Counted from the stretch's first letter, positions 9,258 to 18,785 are shown. The stretch: 64,000 bases of DNA from Sphaerospermopsis torques-reginae ITEP-024 (GCF_019598945.1 NZ_CP080598.1:4712001-4776000); one strand, 5' to 3'. The notes: generated by a model from the sequence alone, not told the origin. Program-made: numbers and translations.

Positions 9258-9977
9258 ATGCTAGACCAAATATTTGATTACCTACACTTTAATTTCAGCT
9301 TTGAAGCATCTATAGTTCTGCTGATATTGGTTTTTCTAGAAGCGGTGCTATCCGCAGATAACGCGATCGCCCTCGCTGCGATCGCCCAAGGACTAGAAAA
9401 CCAAAAACTAGAACGTCAAGCATTAAACATTGGTTTAGTATTTGCCTATGTATTAAGAATTACTCTACTGCTAACAGCTACCTGGGTACAAAAATTTTGG
9501 CAATTTGAATTATTGGGTGCTGCTTACCTGCTGTGGTTGGTATTTCAGCATTTTACATCCCAGGAAGAAGAAGACCATCACCATCACGGACCCAAATACA
9601 GTTCTCTATGGCAAGTTATACCAGTAATTGCCTTTACAGACTTAGCTTTTTCCTTGGATAGTGTGACGACAGCGATCGCCGTTTCCCAAGAAACCTGGTT
9701 AGTTCTCACCGGTACAACCATCGGTATCGTCACCCTGCGATTTATGGCCGGGTTATTTATTCGCTGGTTAGATGAATATGAAAATTTAGCAGACGCAGGT
9801 TATATCACTGTAGCGTTTGTGGGTTTACGTCTATTAATCAAAGTCATCAACGAAGCTTTAGTACCACCGCAATGGATCATGGTAAGTGCGATCGCCATAG
9901 TTTTAACCTGGGGATTTTCCAAACGCACAGAAGTAGAAATCAAAACCCAAGAACCTGAAAAAACAGAAGTAAAATAG
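9258..9977 (+). CDS. TerC-family integral membrane protein
   Basis: A 239-residue TerC-type membrane protein with about seven hydrophobic segments. Conserved acidic motifs of the family are present: LEAVLSADNAIALAA near 28-42 and FTDLAFSLDSVTTAIA near 126-141. Members are linked to metal ion (often Mn) efflux or tellurium resistance, and plant/cyanobacterial relatives to thylakoid membrane biogenesis; substrate here is unknown. A His-rich cytoplasmic loop (EEEDHHHHGP) after the third segment could bind metal. Upstream 9160-9257 is AT-rich; I see no convincing Mn riboswitch. Confidence 0.9.
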   Translation: MLDQIFDYLHFNFSFEASIVLLILVFLEAVLSADNAIALAAIAQGLENQKLERQALNIGLVFAYVLRITLLLTATWVQKFWQFELLGAAYLLWLVFQHFTSQEEEDHHHHGPKYSSLWQVIPVIAFTDLAFSLDSVTTAIAVSQETWLVLTGTTIGIVTLRFMAGLFIRWLDEYENLADAGYITVAFVGLRLLIKVINEALVPPQWIMVSAIAIVLTWGFSKRTEVEIKTQEPEKTEVK

Positions 9978-9988
9978 GGACTGGTGAT

Positions 9989-10097
9989 TGGGGACTGGGG
10001 ACTGGGGACTGGGGACTGGGAAAATACAAATAATTTCCCCCTGCTCCCTGCTACCCTGCTTATTAACTGTCACCTGTCACCTGTCACCTGTCACCTA
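9989..10097. repeat. STRR arrays between terC-like gene and ndk
   Basis: GGGGACT units (9989-10020) followed by CTGTCAC units (10068-10095), in the gap between two convergent genes. No stem-loop terminator is obvious. Confidence 0.8.
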
Positions 10098-10099
10098 AT

Positions 10100-10567
10100 T
10101 TACTCTTTCAACCAAGGAGCTAAATGAGGAGTCCAGCTAACCAACTCCTCATCCTTAAACCAGAGTTTAATTTCCCGTTGTGCAGTTTCGATCGCATCAG
10201 AACCGTGGATCAAGTTCCGACCAATATTAATCCCAAAATCACCGCGAATAGTACCAGGTTCAGAGGTTAAAGGATTGGTAGCACCAATAATTTTTCTTGC
10301 AGAAGCAACCACACCTTCACCTTGCCAAACCATAGCCACAACGGGACCAGAGGTAATAAATTCTACCAAACTAGCAAAGAAAGGTCTTTCTCTGTGAACA
10401 TCATAATGTTGTTCAGCCAACTCTTTACTGACATTCATAAACTTTAAGCCTACCAGGGTAAAGCCTTTAGTTTCAAAACGACGGATGATTTCACCCACCA
10501 ACCCGCGTTGAACTCCATCAGGTTTGATTGCTAAAAAAGTGCGTTCCAAAGCTGTCTCCAAAAGCAT
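10100..10567 (-). CDS. ndk: Nucleoside diphosphate kinase
   Basis: Transfers the gamma-phosphate of ATP to NDPs through a phospho-histidine. The body starts [17 protein letters not shown] and contains the catalytic histidine segment [10 protein letters not shown], with RERPFF and the C-terminal [14 protein letters not shown] take ATG at 10565-10567, giving 155 residues (family usually about 149). The frame stays open for another 36 codons to 10675, but that extension is encoded by a MITE-like repeat and STRR DNA (10600-10675) and has no family match, so it is unlikely to be translated. Monocistronic, convergent with the TerC gene. Confidence 0.95.
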   Translation of the reverse strand: MLLETALERTFLAIKPDGVQRGLVGEIIRRFETKGFTLVGLKFMNVSKELAEQHYDVHRERPFFASLVEFITSGPVVAMVWQGEGVVASARKIIGATNPLTSEPGTIRGDFGINIGRNLIHGSDAIETAQREIKLWFKDEELVSWTPHLAPWLKE

Positions 10568-10649
10568 AAAAAAGTTATCTGGGTTAATTGTCAATTGTAT
10601 GTACGTCTTTTGTCTAGTAGCTACAGGAAGAAAGAAGGAGGCAGGAGTC

Positions 10650-10722
10650 GTAGGGGCGAAGCATTCGGAAAACAACCTTGGACAAAAATTAATAATTTAT
10701 CGCTCGAATGCTTCGCCCGTAC
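10650..10722. mobile_element. 73 bp MITE-like element, copy 1
   Basis: Imperfect terminal inverted repeats GTAGGGGCGAAGCATTCG and CGAATGCTTCGCCCGTAC enclose about 37 bp (AAAACAACCTTGGACAAAAA and on). A second copy of identical length lies at 29404-29476 with a few substitutions. It carries no coding capacity and sits immediately upstream of ndk, flanked by STRR-like GGAGTCA units. Confidence 0.75.
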
Positions 10723-10941
10723 AGCAGTTCAGGAGTCAGGAGTTATTTATTTTGGATTTTGGATTTTGGATTGTTTTTGTTATCTAAAATCTAAAATCTA
10801 AAATTTTTTTCCCCAGTCCCCAGTCCCCAATCACTCTTAACTCATTCTTAACCATAAAAAAATCTTTATCAGTGCATATCTGTTAATGAACTAATTTGTT
10901 AAATTGTTAGTTCGTGGGTGATATACAGAGGTCAGGAAGAA

Positions 10942-12984
10942 ATGGGTGTTGAGTCAACTACCGATGAGATGGTGAAAGTGCCTACCAATGGTCATAAATC
11001 AGATAAGTCAGATAAATCAGATAAGTCAGAAGTGAAAAACCAAAAGCACAAGAAACTGTTACCACCTAGCACCACGTCAGGAGATTTATCTCGGACTTGG
11101 AAAATTGAGGATAGTGAGGACTTATACCGCATTGAAGGTTGGGGTAAGCCTTATTTTTCCATCAATGCTGCTGGTCATGTGACAGTTTCTCCCAAAGGCG
11201 ATCGCGGGGGTTCTCTAGATTTATTTGAATTAGTCAATGCTTTAAAGCAGCGAAATTTGGGACTTCCGTTGTTAATTCGCTTTTCCGATATTTTGGAAGA
11301 CCGGATAGAGCGATTAAACGCTTGTTTTGCAAAAGCGATCGCTCGTTACAATTATCCCGGTGTTTATCGTGGTGTTTTCCCCGTCAAATGTAACCAGGAA
11401 CGCCACTTAATTGAAGATTTGGTGCGATTTGGTAAACCTCATCAATTTGGGCTAGAAGCCGGTTCTAAACCAGAATTAATGATTGCTCTAGCTATATTGG
11501 ATACACCAGGAGCATTGTTAGTTTGCAATGGCTACAAAGACCGAGAATACATTGAAACGGCAATGTTAGCCCAAAAACTCGGACAAACACCGATTATCGT
11601 TTTAGAACAAATTGAAGAAGTAGATATAGCCATTGCAGCTAGTCATCAGTTAGGTATTAAACCGATTTTAGGTGTACGGGCAAAATTAAGCACCCAAGGC
11701 ATGGGACGTTGGGGAACATCCACAGGCGATCGCGCTAAGTTTGGTTTAACCATCCCCGAAATTATGGAAGCAGTGGAAAAACTCAAAGAAGCCAATTTAC
11801 TTGATTCTTTGCAGTTGTTACACTTCCATATCGGTTCGCAAATTTCCGCCATCAATGTGATTAAAGATGCCATCCAAGAAGCCAGTCGCATTTATGTAGA
11901 ATTAGCCATGTTAGGCGCAGACATGAAATATCTGGATGTGGGTGGTGGCTTAGGTGTAGATTACGACGGTTCACAAACCAACTTCTACGCCTCCAAAAAC
12001 TACAATATGCAAAACTATGCTAACGATATTGTAGCCGAGTTAAAAGATACCTGTTCAGAACGGCAAATTTCCGTACCTACACTGATTAGTGAAAGTGGGA
12101 GGGCGATCGCTTCTCATCAGTCAGTTCTCATTTTTGACGTTCTTAGTACCAGTGACGTACCCCGCGATACCCCACAAGAACCACAAGAAGGAGAATCACC
12201 AATTATTAGGTATTTGTGGGAAACTTATCAATCCATCAACAAAGAGAACTATCAAGAATTTTACCACGACGCAGCCCAATTCAAAGAAGAAGCCATCAGC
12301 CGTTTTAACCTGGGTATTTTAAGACTCAAAGAACGGGCTAAAGCCGAGCGTTTATACTGGGCTTGTTGCCACAAAATTCTAGAAATTACCAGACAACAAG
12401 AATACGTTCCCGATGAACTGGAAGACCTGGAAAAAATCATGGCTTCCATCTATTATATCAATCTTTCCGTATTTCAATCAGCGCCTGATTGTTGGGCAAT
12501 TGATCAACTATTTCCCATTATGCCCATACATAAGCTAGATCAAGAACCCACCCAAAGGGGAATTTTAGCAGACCTCACCTGTGACAGTGATGGTAAAATT
12601 GACCGATTTATTGATTTACGAGATGTCAAATCAGTTTTAGAACTGCATAAATTCCAACCTAACGAACCCTATTATCTGGGAATGTTCCTCAACGGCGCTT
12701 ACCAAGAAATCATGGGTAACTTACATAACCTCTTTGGTGACACAAACGCCGTTCATATCCAACTCACACCCAAAGGCTACCAAATAGAACACGTTGTCAA
12801 GGGTGATACCATGAGAGAAGTCGTAAGTTACGTACAATACGACTCAGAAGACATGGTAGAAAACATCCGCCAGCGTTGTGAACAAGCCTTAGAAGAAAAC
12901 CGCATTACCCTAGCCGAATCTCAAAGACTGCTACAAACTTACGAGCAAAGTCTCATGAGATATACTTACTTGAATAATAGTTAG
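10942..12984 (+). CDS. speA: Biosynthetic arginine decarboxylase
   Basis: PLP-dependent decarboxylation of arginine to agmatine, first step of polyamine synthesis. The fold III barrel begins near residue 90. The PLP lysine is in FPVKCNQERH (about K149), with HFHIGSQIS, DVGGGLGVDYDG and ISESGRAIASH downstream and the catalytic cysteine region TCDSDGKIDRF near 550. ATG 10942 preceded by AGGAAGAA is the best start (680 residues); GTG 10918 in frame would add eight residues. The N-terminal leader holds a repeated KSDKSDKSDKSE stretch that is not part of the catalytic fold. Length is normal for bacterial SpeA. Confidence 0.95.
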   Translation: MGVESTTDEMVKVPTNGHKSDKSDKSDKSEVKNQKHKKLLPPSTTSGDLSRTWKIEDSEDLYRIEGWGKPYFSINAAGHVTVSPKGDRGGSLDLFELVNALKQRNLGLPLLIRFSDILEDRIERLNACFAKAIARYNYPGVYRGVFPVKCNQERHLIEDLVRFGKPHQFGLEAGSKPELMIALAILDTPGALLVCNGYKDREYIETAMLAQKLGQTPIIVLEQIEEVDIAIAASHQLGIKPILGVRAKLSTQGMGRWGTSTGDRAKFGLTIPEIMEAVEKLKEANLLDSLQLLHFHIGSQISAINVIKDAIQEASRIYVELAMLGADMKYLDVGGGLGVDYDGSQTNFYASKNYNMQNYANDIVAELKDTCSERQISVPTLISESGRAIASHQSVLIFDVLSTSDVPRDTPQEPQEGESPIIRYLWETYQSINKENYQEFYHDAAQFKEEAISRFNLGILRLKERAKAERLYWACCHKILEITRQQEYVPDELEDLEKIMASIYYINLSVFQSAPDCWAIDQLFPIMPIHKLDQEPTQRGILADLTCDSDGKIDRFIDLRDVKSVLELHKFQPNEPYYLGMFLNGAYQEIMGNLHNLFGDTNAVHIQLTPKGYQIEHVVKGDTMREVVSYVQYDSEDMVENIRQRCEQALEENRITLAESQRLLQTYEQSLMRYTYLNNS

Positions 12985-13026
12985 GACGGGGAGGCAGGGG
13001 AAGCAGGGGAAGAAAAATACTTCTTC

Positions 13027-13068
13027 ACTGTCACCTGTCACCTGTCACCTGTCACCTGTCACCTGTTC
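13027..13068. repeat. STRR array, CTGTCAC units
   Basis: Five near-perfect CTGTCAC units in the convergent gap after speA; they run up to the stop codon of the nucleotidyltransferase gene. Confidence 0.8.
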
Positions 13069-13069
13069 C

Positions 13070-14239
13070 CTAAATTATACTTGTCCCTAACAATTCTGCG
13101 ATCGCTTGGTGTTCTAAAGGAATTTGTGAAGGTGGGGTTTGACGTGCATCTGTAATTAACCAGTCTAAAGCGGCTGCTTGCACATCAATAGCTGCACCGG
13201 TCTTATCCACACAATAACGACCAAATACCAGCTTATCAACCAAACGGACTCCCGGACTCAAGCGCGACCATTCAAATATCACACTATTATCTACTGTTGC
13301 ACCACTACAAATCCAGCAATTAGGTCCAATCATCGCCGGTCCAACAATTTTCGCACCGTCTTCAATTCTTGTCATCCCACCAATGTAAACAGGTCCAGTA
13401 ATATCCACCTTATCCCAATTTACGGCTACATTCAAACCAGTATAAATACCAGGAGCGACTTCATAACCAGGAATCTGCACATTTTTAATTTCACCCAATA
13501 GCACACCGCGAATAGCCCGCCAATAATCAGGTACTTTACCAATATCTACCCATTCAAAATCCATCGGAATGGCATAAAAAGGCGCATTGATTTTTACAAG
13601 TTCCGGGAATAATTGACTACCAATATCATACTCAACCCCAGAAGGAATATATTTAAACACCTCTGGTTCAAAAATATAAATACCTGTGTTGATATTTGTA
13701 CTGAGTGCTTCTTCTGTAGAAGGTTTTTCTTGGAAGGCTTTAACGCGGTTATCTTCATCGGTGACAACCACACCATAGCTAGAAACTTCTTCCTTGGGAA
13801 CAGACTTAGTAATAATGGTAGCAATTGAACCTTTAGATTTATGCCACTTTACCGCCGCAGTTAAATCTAAATCAATTAAAGCATCACCACACAAGACCAC
13901 AAACGTATCATCAAAAAAAGGTGAAAAGTCTTGGATACGGCGCATACCCCCAGCCGAACCTATGGCTTCCCCTACCAGTTTACCATCATCATCAATTTTC
14001 CCTTCAAAAGAATAGGCAATCTGCACACCAAACCGCTGACCATCACGGAAATAATTTTCAATTTCCTCCGCTAAATGGCTAACATTCACCATAATCTCGT
14101 TAAAACCATGTTGACGCAATAGCTCTAACAAAAATTCCATCACTGGCTTTTGCAAGATGGGAATCATTGGTTTGGGAATGGTATATGTAATAGGACGTAC
14201 ACGAGTACCTTTACCCGCTGCGAGAATCATCGCTTTCAT
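13070..14239 (-). CDS. NDP-sugar pyrophosphorylase (mannose-1-P guanylyltransferase-like)
   Basis: A 389-residue nucleotidyltransferase with the Rossmann-type signature LAAGKGTRVRPITYTIPKPM at residues 6-25, a catalytic-type VVLCGDALIDLDL segment near 115, and FQEKPS near 173. After residue about 260 it turns into left-handed beta-helix hexapeptides (GPVYIGGMTRIEDGAKIVGP and on). Such proteins join an NTP to a sugar-1-phosphate to make GDP- or other NDP-sugars for polysaccharide synthesis. The exact sugar cannot be read from sequence. No phosphomannomutase domain is fused, unlike longer cyanobacterial relatives. Start ATG, normal length. Confidence 0.88.
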   Translation of the reverse strand: MKAMILAAGKGTRVRPITYTIPKPMIPILQKPVMEFLLELLRQHGFNEIMVNVSHLAEEIENYFRDGQRFGVQIAYSFEGKIDDDGKLVGEAIGSAGGMRRIQDFSPFFDDTFVVLCGDALIDLDLTAAVKWHKSKGSIATIITKSVPKEEVSSYGVVVTDEDNRVKAFQEKPSTEEALSTNINTGIYIFEPEVFKYIPSGVEYDIGSQLFPELVKINAPFYAIPMDFEWVDIGKVPDYWRAIRGVLLGEIKNVQIPGYEVAPGIYTGLNVAVNWDKVDITGPVYIGGMTRIEDGAKIVGPAMIGPNCWICSGATVDNSVIFEWSRLSPGVRLVDKLVFGRYCVDKTGAAIDVQAAALDWLITDARQTPPSQIPLEHQAIAELLGTSII

Positions 14240-14253
14240 AATTTTTTTTTCCT

Positions 14254-14416
14254 CAACTATTCCTCAACTATTCCTCAACCACAAGCCAGTTTACTGTTTT
14301 TATCCCGTGATACTTAATCATCACTAAGTTATATTTATCAATGTACTAGGATTCTGGGTTTTGCTCATGAATAATTTAGTTTATGGTAGTTTATGGTCGT
14401 TTATGGTCGTTTATGG
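14254..14416. repeat. Small tandem repeats upstream of/at scpA 3' end
   Basis: CCTCAACTATT is repeated between 14251 and 14279. A 10-base unit TTTATGGTCG is repeated about four times at 14378-14415, and the last unit supplies the stop codon of scpA (14411-14413). Nothing else is evident in this gap. Confidence 0.65.
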
Positions 14417-15235
14417 GGTTGCACGGTTGGCTGAACTAGGTAAACGGATTGTGATCTCCTGGTAAAATTCTTCCTGATATAGCTCTACTTTAGATTGTGC
14501 AGACAGCAGCAGTAAAGCCCAAAAAACGCTCACCATGTCGCCATTTTCTGATTCATGGTCAGAATCATTTGCATTTGCTGGTTTTTTATCTGCTTGCTTT
14601 GTCTGAGTCCACAAATTTAACAGTTGCTCTAGATTCCAACATTGTTCCTGTACATTTAACTCCCTTGCAGAAAGATGCAGCACCTGTTCTAGTTCTGAAG
14701 CTACTTCTGTTAAATTTTCTTGGTGAGCTAATTCTAACGCCTCCCGCATCGTTTTCATACTCGGCTGACGCTTAGGACGGATAGGTTTGCTGGTTTTCTC
14801 TACCCGTTTTAGCTGGTTAGCCATAATCTGCAATTGCTCAATTAGCTCTTGCAAAGTCACACGACGCTTTGGTGGTGGCATAGCTGCTGGACGACGACGC
14901 AACTGTCGCTCTAATTGCAAACGTTGAACATTGTATAATTCTCCATCCGCGATATCCAGCATTGCATCATCAGACACATTATCTATAATATTATCTACGG
15001 TTGACAATTGCATCAAAGTATTAGCTTTAAATAGTACAAGCATGGATGCTGACAAAAAAGCCTGTCCCGATTGAGATAAATCAGTTTCATAACCTCTAGG
15101 GGTGGTTTGTGGTGACATTAGTTCTAAGTAACGGTCTATTACCTCAATCACCTGCACATCCCAAGGATCTATTTCTCCCTTTTCGGCTTGTTCAATCAGG
15201 TGTGTAATTGTTTCTAATAGTTTTTGGGCATCCAT
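14411..15235 (-). CDS. scpA: Segregation and condensation protein A
   Basis: Kleisin subunit that bridges SMC heads in chromosome condensation. The N-terminal domain starts MDAQKLLETITHLIEQAEKG and contains IDPWDVQVIEVIDRYLELM, typical of ScpA. The C-terminal winged helix ends VFWALLLLSAQSKVELYQEE. I use ATG at 15233-15235 (274 residues). The frame extends 37 codons further to 15346, but that stretch is GGGAACA-type STRR DNA read as repeated SLFPVPCSLFP and is not part of the family. The region about 140-230 is rich in Arg/Pro and helix as in other cyanobacterial ScpA. Confidence 0.88.
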   Translation of the reverse strand: MDAQKLLETITHLIEQAEKGEIDPWDVQVIEVIDRYLELMSPQTTPRGYETDLSQSGQAFLSASMLVLFKANTLMQLSTVDNIIDNVSDDAMLDIADGELYNVQRLQLERQLRRRPAAMPPPKRRVTLQELIEQLQIMANQLKRVEKTSKPIRPKRQPSMKTMREALELAHQENLTEVASELEQVLHLSARELNVQEQCWNLEQLLNLWTQTKQADKKPANANDSDHESENGDMVSVFWALLLLSAQSKVELYQEEFYQEITIRLPSSANRATP

Positions 15236-15241
15236 TAATTT

Positions 15242-15378
15242 GTTAGGGAACAGGGAACAGGGAACAGGGAACAGGGAACAGGAGTCAGGAGGCAGGGGAG
15301 GCAGGGGAAGTAGGGGGAAGTTAATAACCCAATCACCAATTACCAATCACCAATTACCAATTACCAATTACCAATCAC
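15242..15378. repeat. STRR arrays GGGAACA and CAATTAC/CAATCAC
   Basis: About five GGGAACA units at 15246-15282, then GGAGGCAGG variants to 15318, then alternating CAATCAC/CAATTAC units at 15331-15376. The last unit overlaps the stop codon of the permease gene. Confidence 0.85.
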
Positions 15379-16451
15379 TCATCATCAACAACAGCATAAC
15401 TATATACAGAATTTCCATTTTTGTTGTTTTTAATAGCGTCGAAAGTGCCTTTAATAGTACCAGCAATGGGTACAGCAACCAGTGTTCCCAACAAACCAGC
15501 AATTTCAAATCCCATCAAAATCGCTATAAAAATCCATAGGGGATTGAGTCCGATAAAGTTACCCAGTAACTTGGGAGATAGGATATTATCTTTGATTTGC
15601 TGCATAATAATTGCTACCATTGCTACTGGAAATGCTAACCACCAAGTCTGTAAAAACACTAATAATGTTACCAACCCTATCCCTAATGTAGCGCCGATAA
15701 AGGGAATAAGCTCAGAAATACCAATGATAATGGCAAATAATAGGGCAAAAGGTACTCTTAAAAATAAGAAAATCGGTGTCAGGGCTACCACCATAAACAG
15801 TGCCAGTAATAATTGGCTAAGGAAAAAGTTCTGGAAATTTAATTGTAAGGACTTGCTGAAGGGGATACCAATATAAGATGGGAGGAGATTAATTAAACCA
15901 TACCACAGGCGATCGCCATATAGCAGCATATAAAAAGCCAGTACAATTACTAACACTATATTCAGCAATGCTGATAACAAAGTTCCCGCAAATCCCACCG
16001 CACCAGAAGCTATCTGTTGTAGAATATTCTGCACACCAGCATTAATTTGCTCAGTTACTAAACTCAAGTCAAGTTTTATACGTTTTTGCCGCGCTAACAT
16101 TTGCAAATTTTCCAGGTTGTCTTGACTAGAGGCTAACCAATCAGGAATTTTATTTAAAAGTTGGATTGTTTGGTCAATTACCATCGGTACAAGGGTAAAA
16201 CCCAAAATAATCAATAAAGCTAAAGTGATGATTAAAACTATGATCACTGCTTGAGTCCGAGTAATCCTAACTTTTTCTAATAATTTCACCGGGTAATTCA
16301 GCAAAAACGCTAAAATTGCCGCAATACTCAAGATAGTAATTGGATGCTGGAAATAACGAAACAGCAGAGACAGTAGCCAGACATTGAGAGCGATAATCGG
16401 ACCACTCAGACCATAAATTAGCAGAGTTTGTAAAGAGGCTGAACGGCGCAT
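15375..16451 (-). CDS. AI-2E (PerM) family transporter
   Basis: A 358-residue polytopic membrane protein of the AI-2E/PerM family, with about eight hydrophobic segments. Family features seen are IAAILAFLLNYPVKLLEK near 43-60, the long extracytoplasmic helix with LNKIPDWL, and the C-terminal SELIPFIGATLGI plus NPLWIFIAILMGFEIAGLLG. Members export small molecules (autoinducer-2 in a few cases) or act as Na+/H+ antiporters; no substrate can be assigned. It ends in STRR DNA that supplies the TGA stop. It lies 23 bp beyond the longest scpA frame, divergent from pdxH. Confidence 0.88.
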   Translation of the reverse strand: MRRSASLQTLLIYGLSGPIIALNVWLLSLLFRYFQHPITILSIAAILAFLLNYPVKLLEKVRITRTQAVIIVLIITLALLIILGFTLVPMVIDQTIQLLNKIPDWLASSQDNLENLQMLARQKRIKLDLSLVTEQINAGVQNILQQIASGAVGFAGTLLSALLNIVLVIVLAFYMLLYGDRLWYGLINLLPSYIGIPFSKSLQLNFQNFFLSQLLLALFMVVALTPIFLFLRVPFALLFAIIIGISELIPFIGATLGIGLVTLLVFLQTWWLAFPVAMVAIIMQQIKDNILSPKLLGNFIGLNPLWIFIAILMGFEIAGLLGTLVAVPIAGTIKGTFDAIKNNKNGNSVYSYAVVDDE

Positions 16452-16463
16452 TTGATTTAATCT

Positions 16464-16603
16464 TTAGGCAGGAGGCAGGAGGCAGGAGGCAGGAGGCAGG
16501 AGGCAGGAGGCAGAAGGCAGGAGGCAGAAGGCAGGTAATAGGTGATAAATATATGATAATTAATATGATAATTACCAATTACCAATTACCAATTACCCAT
16601 TAC
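16464..16603. repeat. STRR arrays GGCAGGA and CAATTAC
   Basis: Around nine GGCAGGA/GGCAGAA units at 16466-16535, then CAATTAC units at 16566-16602, filling the divergent gap between the permease gene and pdxH. Any promoter for pdxH must lie in or between these repeats. Confidence 0.85.
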
Positions 16604-16605
16604 CA

Positions 16606-17250
16606 ATGGATAAAAATATTGCTGACCTTCGCAAAGACTACACTTTGCAAGATTTGAATGAAAAGGAAGTTAACCCTAATCCTTTTATACAATTTAAATT
16701 ATGGTTTGATCAGGCTCTAGAAGCAAAATTACCCGAACCTAACGCCATGACTCTGGCTACATCTACCCCAGATGGTAAACCTTCAGCCAGAATGGTATTA
16801 TTAAAAGACTTTGATGAAAGGGGCTTTGTTTTATTTACCAATTACAATAGCCACAAAGGACAGGAACTAGCAGCAAATCCTCAAGCTGCATTAGTATTTT
16901 GGTGGGCAGAATTAGAACGTCAAGTGAGAATTGTAGGATGTGTAGAAAAGATTTCTTCTGAAGAATCTGATGGATATTTTGAGGTACGCCCTCATAATAG
17001 TCGTTTGGGTGCTTGGGCTTCTAATCAAAGTGAAGTAATTTCTAGCAGGGAAGTTTTAGAAGCACAATTACAGGATTTCCAGCGTAAATATGAAAATCAG
17101 GAAGTTCCTAGACCTCCTCACTGGGGCGGTTTTCGCGTAATTCCCCAGGAAATAGAGTTTTGGCAAGGACGTTCTAGCCGTTTACATGATCGGTTGCTTT
17201 ATTCTCGGTGGGATGATGGAAGTTGGAAAATAGAACGTTTGTCACCTTAA
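16606..17250 (+). CDS. pdxH: Pyridoxamine 5'-phosphate oxidase
   Basis: FMN enzyme that oxidises pyridoxamine/pyridoxine 5'-phosphate to PLP. The 214-residue length is normal. Motifs: [34 protein letters not shown] region near 45-80 in separate blocks, [13 protein letters not shown] (FMN phosphate site), RQVRIVG, and the C-terminal PLP-binding [13 protein letters not shown]. Start ATG follows directly on an STRR array. Confidence 0.95.
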   Translation: MDKNIADLRKDYTLQDLNEKEVNPNPFIQFKLWFDQALEAKLPEPNAMTLATSTPDGKPSARMVLLKDFDERGFVLFTNYNSHKGQELAANPQAALVFWWAELERQVRIVGCVEKISSEESDGYFEVRPHNSRLGAWASNQSEVISSREVLEAQLQDFQRKYENQEVPRPPHWGGFRVIPQEIEFWQGRSSRLHDRLLYSRWDDGSWKIERLSP

Positions 17251-17254
17251 AGAA

Positions 17255-17288
17255 TAGGTGACAGGTGACAGGTGACAGGTGACAGGCA
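17255..17288. repeat. STRR array, GGTGACA units
   Basis: Four GGTGACA units between the convergent pdxH and truncated Uma2 genes. Confidence 0.8.
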
Positions 17289-17295
17289 ATAGTAA

Positions 17296-17688
17296 TTATA
17301 CAATTGTGTTCGGATCAATACCTAGTTCTCGTAACTTAGCTGCTAATAAATCTGCACGTTGACGTTCCTGTTCAGCTTCTCCTTCGAGGTTGGGGGTATA
17401 ACTGCGACGTACCACATCAGCAGCTACAGGATGCACCTGTGGCACATAAAACCAGTCGGGGGCTTTGACGATGATTTTTTTGTTTAAAGTGGCTACCAGC
17501 CCAAAATTAGAGCCAATCAGCATTTGTGGGAGGATGCGTCCTGCTGCACCTAAAGCGTCGGTGAGTGCAGCAGCTAAAGGCGGTTGTTGAATATTTTCCA
17601 CTGGGTCGTCAGGTAAAATAAAATCAGCGGGAAGTGCTTCCCAGGTGACAGTTGGTGTTTTTTGAGTTGGGTGAGTTTGTAGAATCAT
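17296..17688 (-). pseudogene. Uma2-family protein with in-frame internal deletion
   Basis: A 130-residue frame that joins the start of a long-type cyanobacterial Uma2 protein to its C-terminal coiled coil. The first 100 residues (PDWFYVPQVHP, VRRSYTPNLEGE) are the N-terminal part. They jump directly to EAEQERQRADLLAAKLREL, the Arg/Glu-rich tail normally found after the nuclease core. The catalytic segment (PD...IEI...S plus VPEVW/FWIPxL-type strands) is absent. The frame is intact with ATG and stop, so a short protein may still be made, but it cannot be a nuclease. The assignment of both pieces to Uma2 rests on family knowledge. Confidence 0.6.
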
Positions 17689-17764
17689 AGATTTATTTAT
17701 AGGTGATGTGAATTAGGATTTACCAGATTTTCAATGTTGAAATCAGAAACAATTTGGATATTCT

Positions 17765-18328
17765 TTAACTTTCCATTTTTAACCAGCCAAATATTTGATT
17801 AACTGTTAATTGTAAATTGATTTCTTCTAAAATTGGTAATTGTTGATCACCTCTGAATAATTCTAGTTGTTGTTGGGGACGAAAAACCAAAATAGAACGA
17901 TCTTCAGGATCTATTAACCAACCTAACAAACAACCATGATTTAAACAATATAAAATATTATCTATCACCCGATTTGAATTTTGTTCAGGTGAGAGAATTT
18001 CAATAGTCCAATCTGGAGGAATGAAAAAATCATTAGGGACTTCACCTTCAGCAGTAAAGGGAATATTTGACCATTTCAAAACCGCGATATCAGGAACTAC
18101 GGAACGCACTCCAAAACTACAACGCAACTCAGGAAAAGCATAGGCGATTTTTTCAGCTTCGGTGATATCGTTAATAGTATTGCATAGTCTTAATTGTAAG
18201 CGGCTATGTTTTCCTTTGGGCATGGGTTTAGTGATAATTTCCCCGTTGATATATTCTCTCACCGGTTTGGTTTCTGGGAGTTTGAGAAATTCTGTTAAAG
18301 TGAGGGATTGATTAATTATTGTGGTCAT
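17765..18328 (-). CDS. Uma2-family (DUF820) putative restriction endonuclease
   Basis: A 187-residue Uma2 protein. Seen: LTLTEFLKLPETKP start, YINGEIITKPMP (first Glu motif), HSRLQLRL helix, then VPDIAVLKWSNIP (PD motif) at about 77-89, WTIEILSPEQNSNRV (E/S motif) at about 108-122, and GWLIDPEDRSILVFRP. The catalytic Asp, Glu and surrounding strands are present, so it looks complete. It lies 76 bp upstream of the internally deleted Uma2 frame in the same direction, and is flanked on its 5' side by long repeats. Confidence 0.85.
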   Translation of the reverse strand: MTTIINQSLTLTEFLKLPETKPVREYINGEIITKPMPKGKHSRLQLRLCNTINDITEAEKIAYAFPELRCSFGVRSVVPDIAVLKWSNIPFTAEGEVPNDFFIPPDWTIEILSPEQNSNRVIDNILYCLNHGCLLGWLIDPEDRSILVFRPQQQLELFRGDQQLPILEEINLQLTVNQIFGWLKMES

Positions 18329-18370
18329 GATTTCTCAATCCTGTAAATTAGGATATGATTATAGTTTAAC

Positions 18371-18785
18371 TTTTTTTGTCTGAATCAGGATATCCAGGAT
18401 TACAGGATTTTCAGGATGTTATTTGATGATGGTTGGTTATTCTGAAAGGATTTTTTTGTCTGAATCAGGATATCCAGGATTACAGGATTTTCAGGATGTT
18501 ATTTAATGATGGTTGGTTACGCACAAGTCACTAAAGAACGAACCGCAAAGAACGCAAAGGACACGAAGGTAAGAGGTTTCAGAGAGATTTTCTGTTTTCA
18601 TCCTCTACATCTATAAATGTTAGTTGTCCTGATTCTCACTATCTGCGTCTATCTGCGTTTATCTGCGTTCTTATCCTGTACATCCTTAAATCCTGGTTAT
18701 CCTGATTCTGACAAAATACAATTTCTGAAAATTTAGATCAATCTTCAAAAACCATCCTGTACATCCTAAAATCCTGGTTATCCTG
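18371..18785. repeat. Long composite repeat, copy 1, with 80 bp tandem duplication
   Basis: An 80 bp unit (TTTTTTTGTCTGAATCAGGA start) is repeated head to tail at 18371-18450 and 18451-18520. It continues into ACGCACAAGTCACTAAAGAA, the CGCAAAGGACACGAAGG element and TCTGCGTCTATCTGCG units to about 18670. A further CAGGAT element in inverse orientation lies at 18680-18790. The stretch 18451-18660 matches 20398-20610 almost base for base. Confidence 0.8.
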
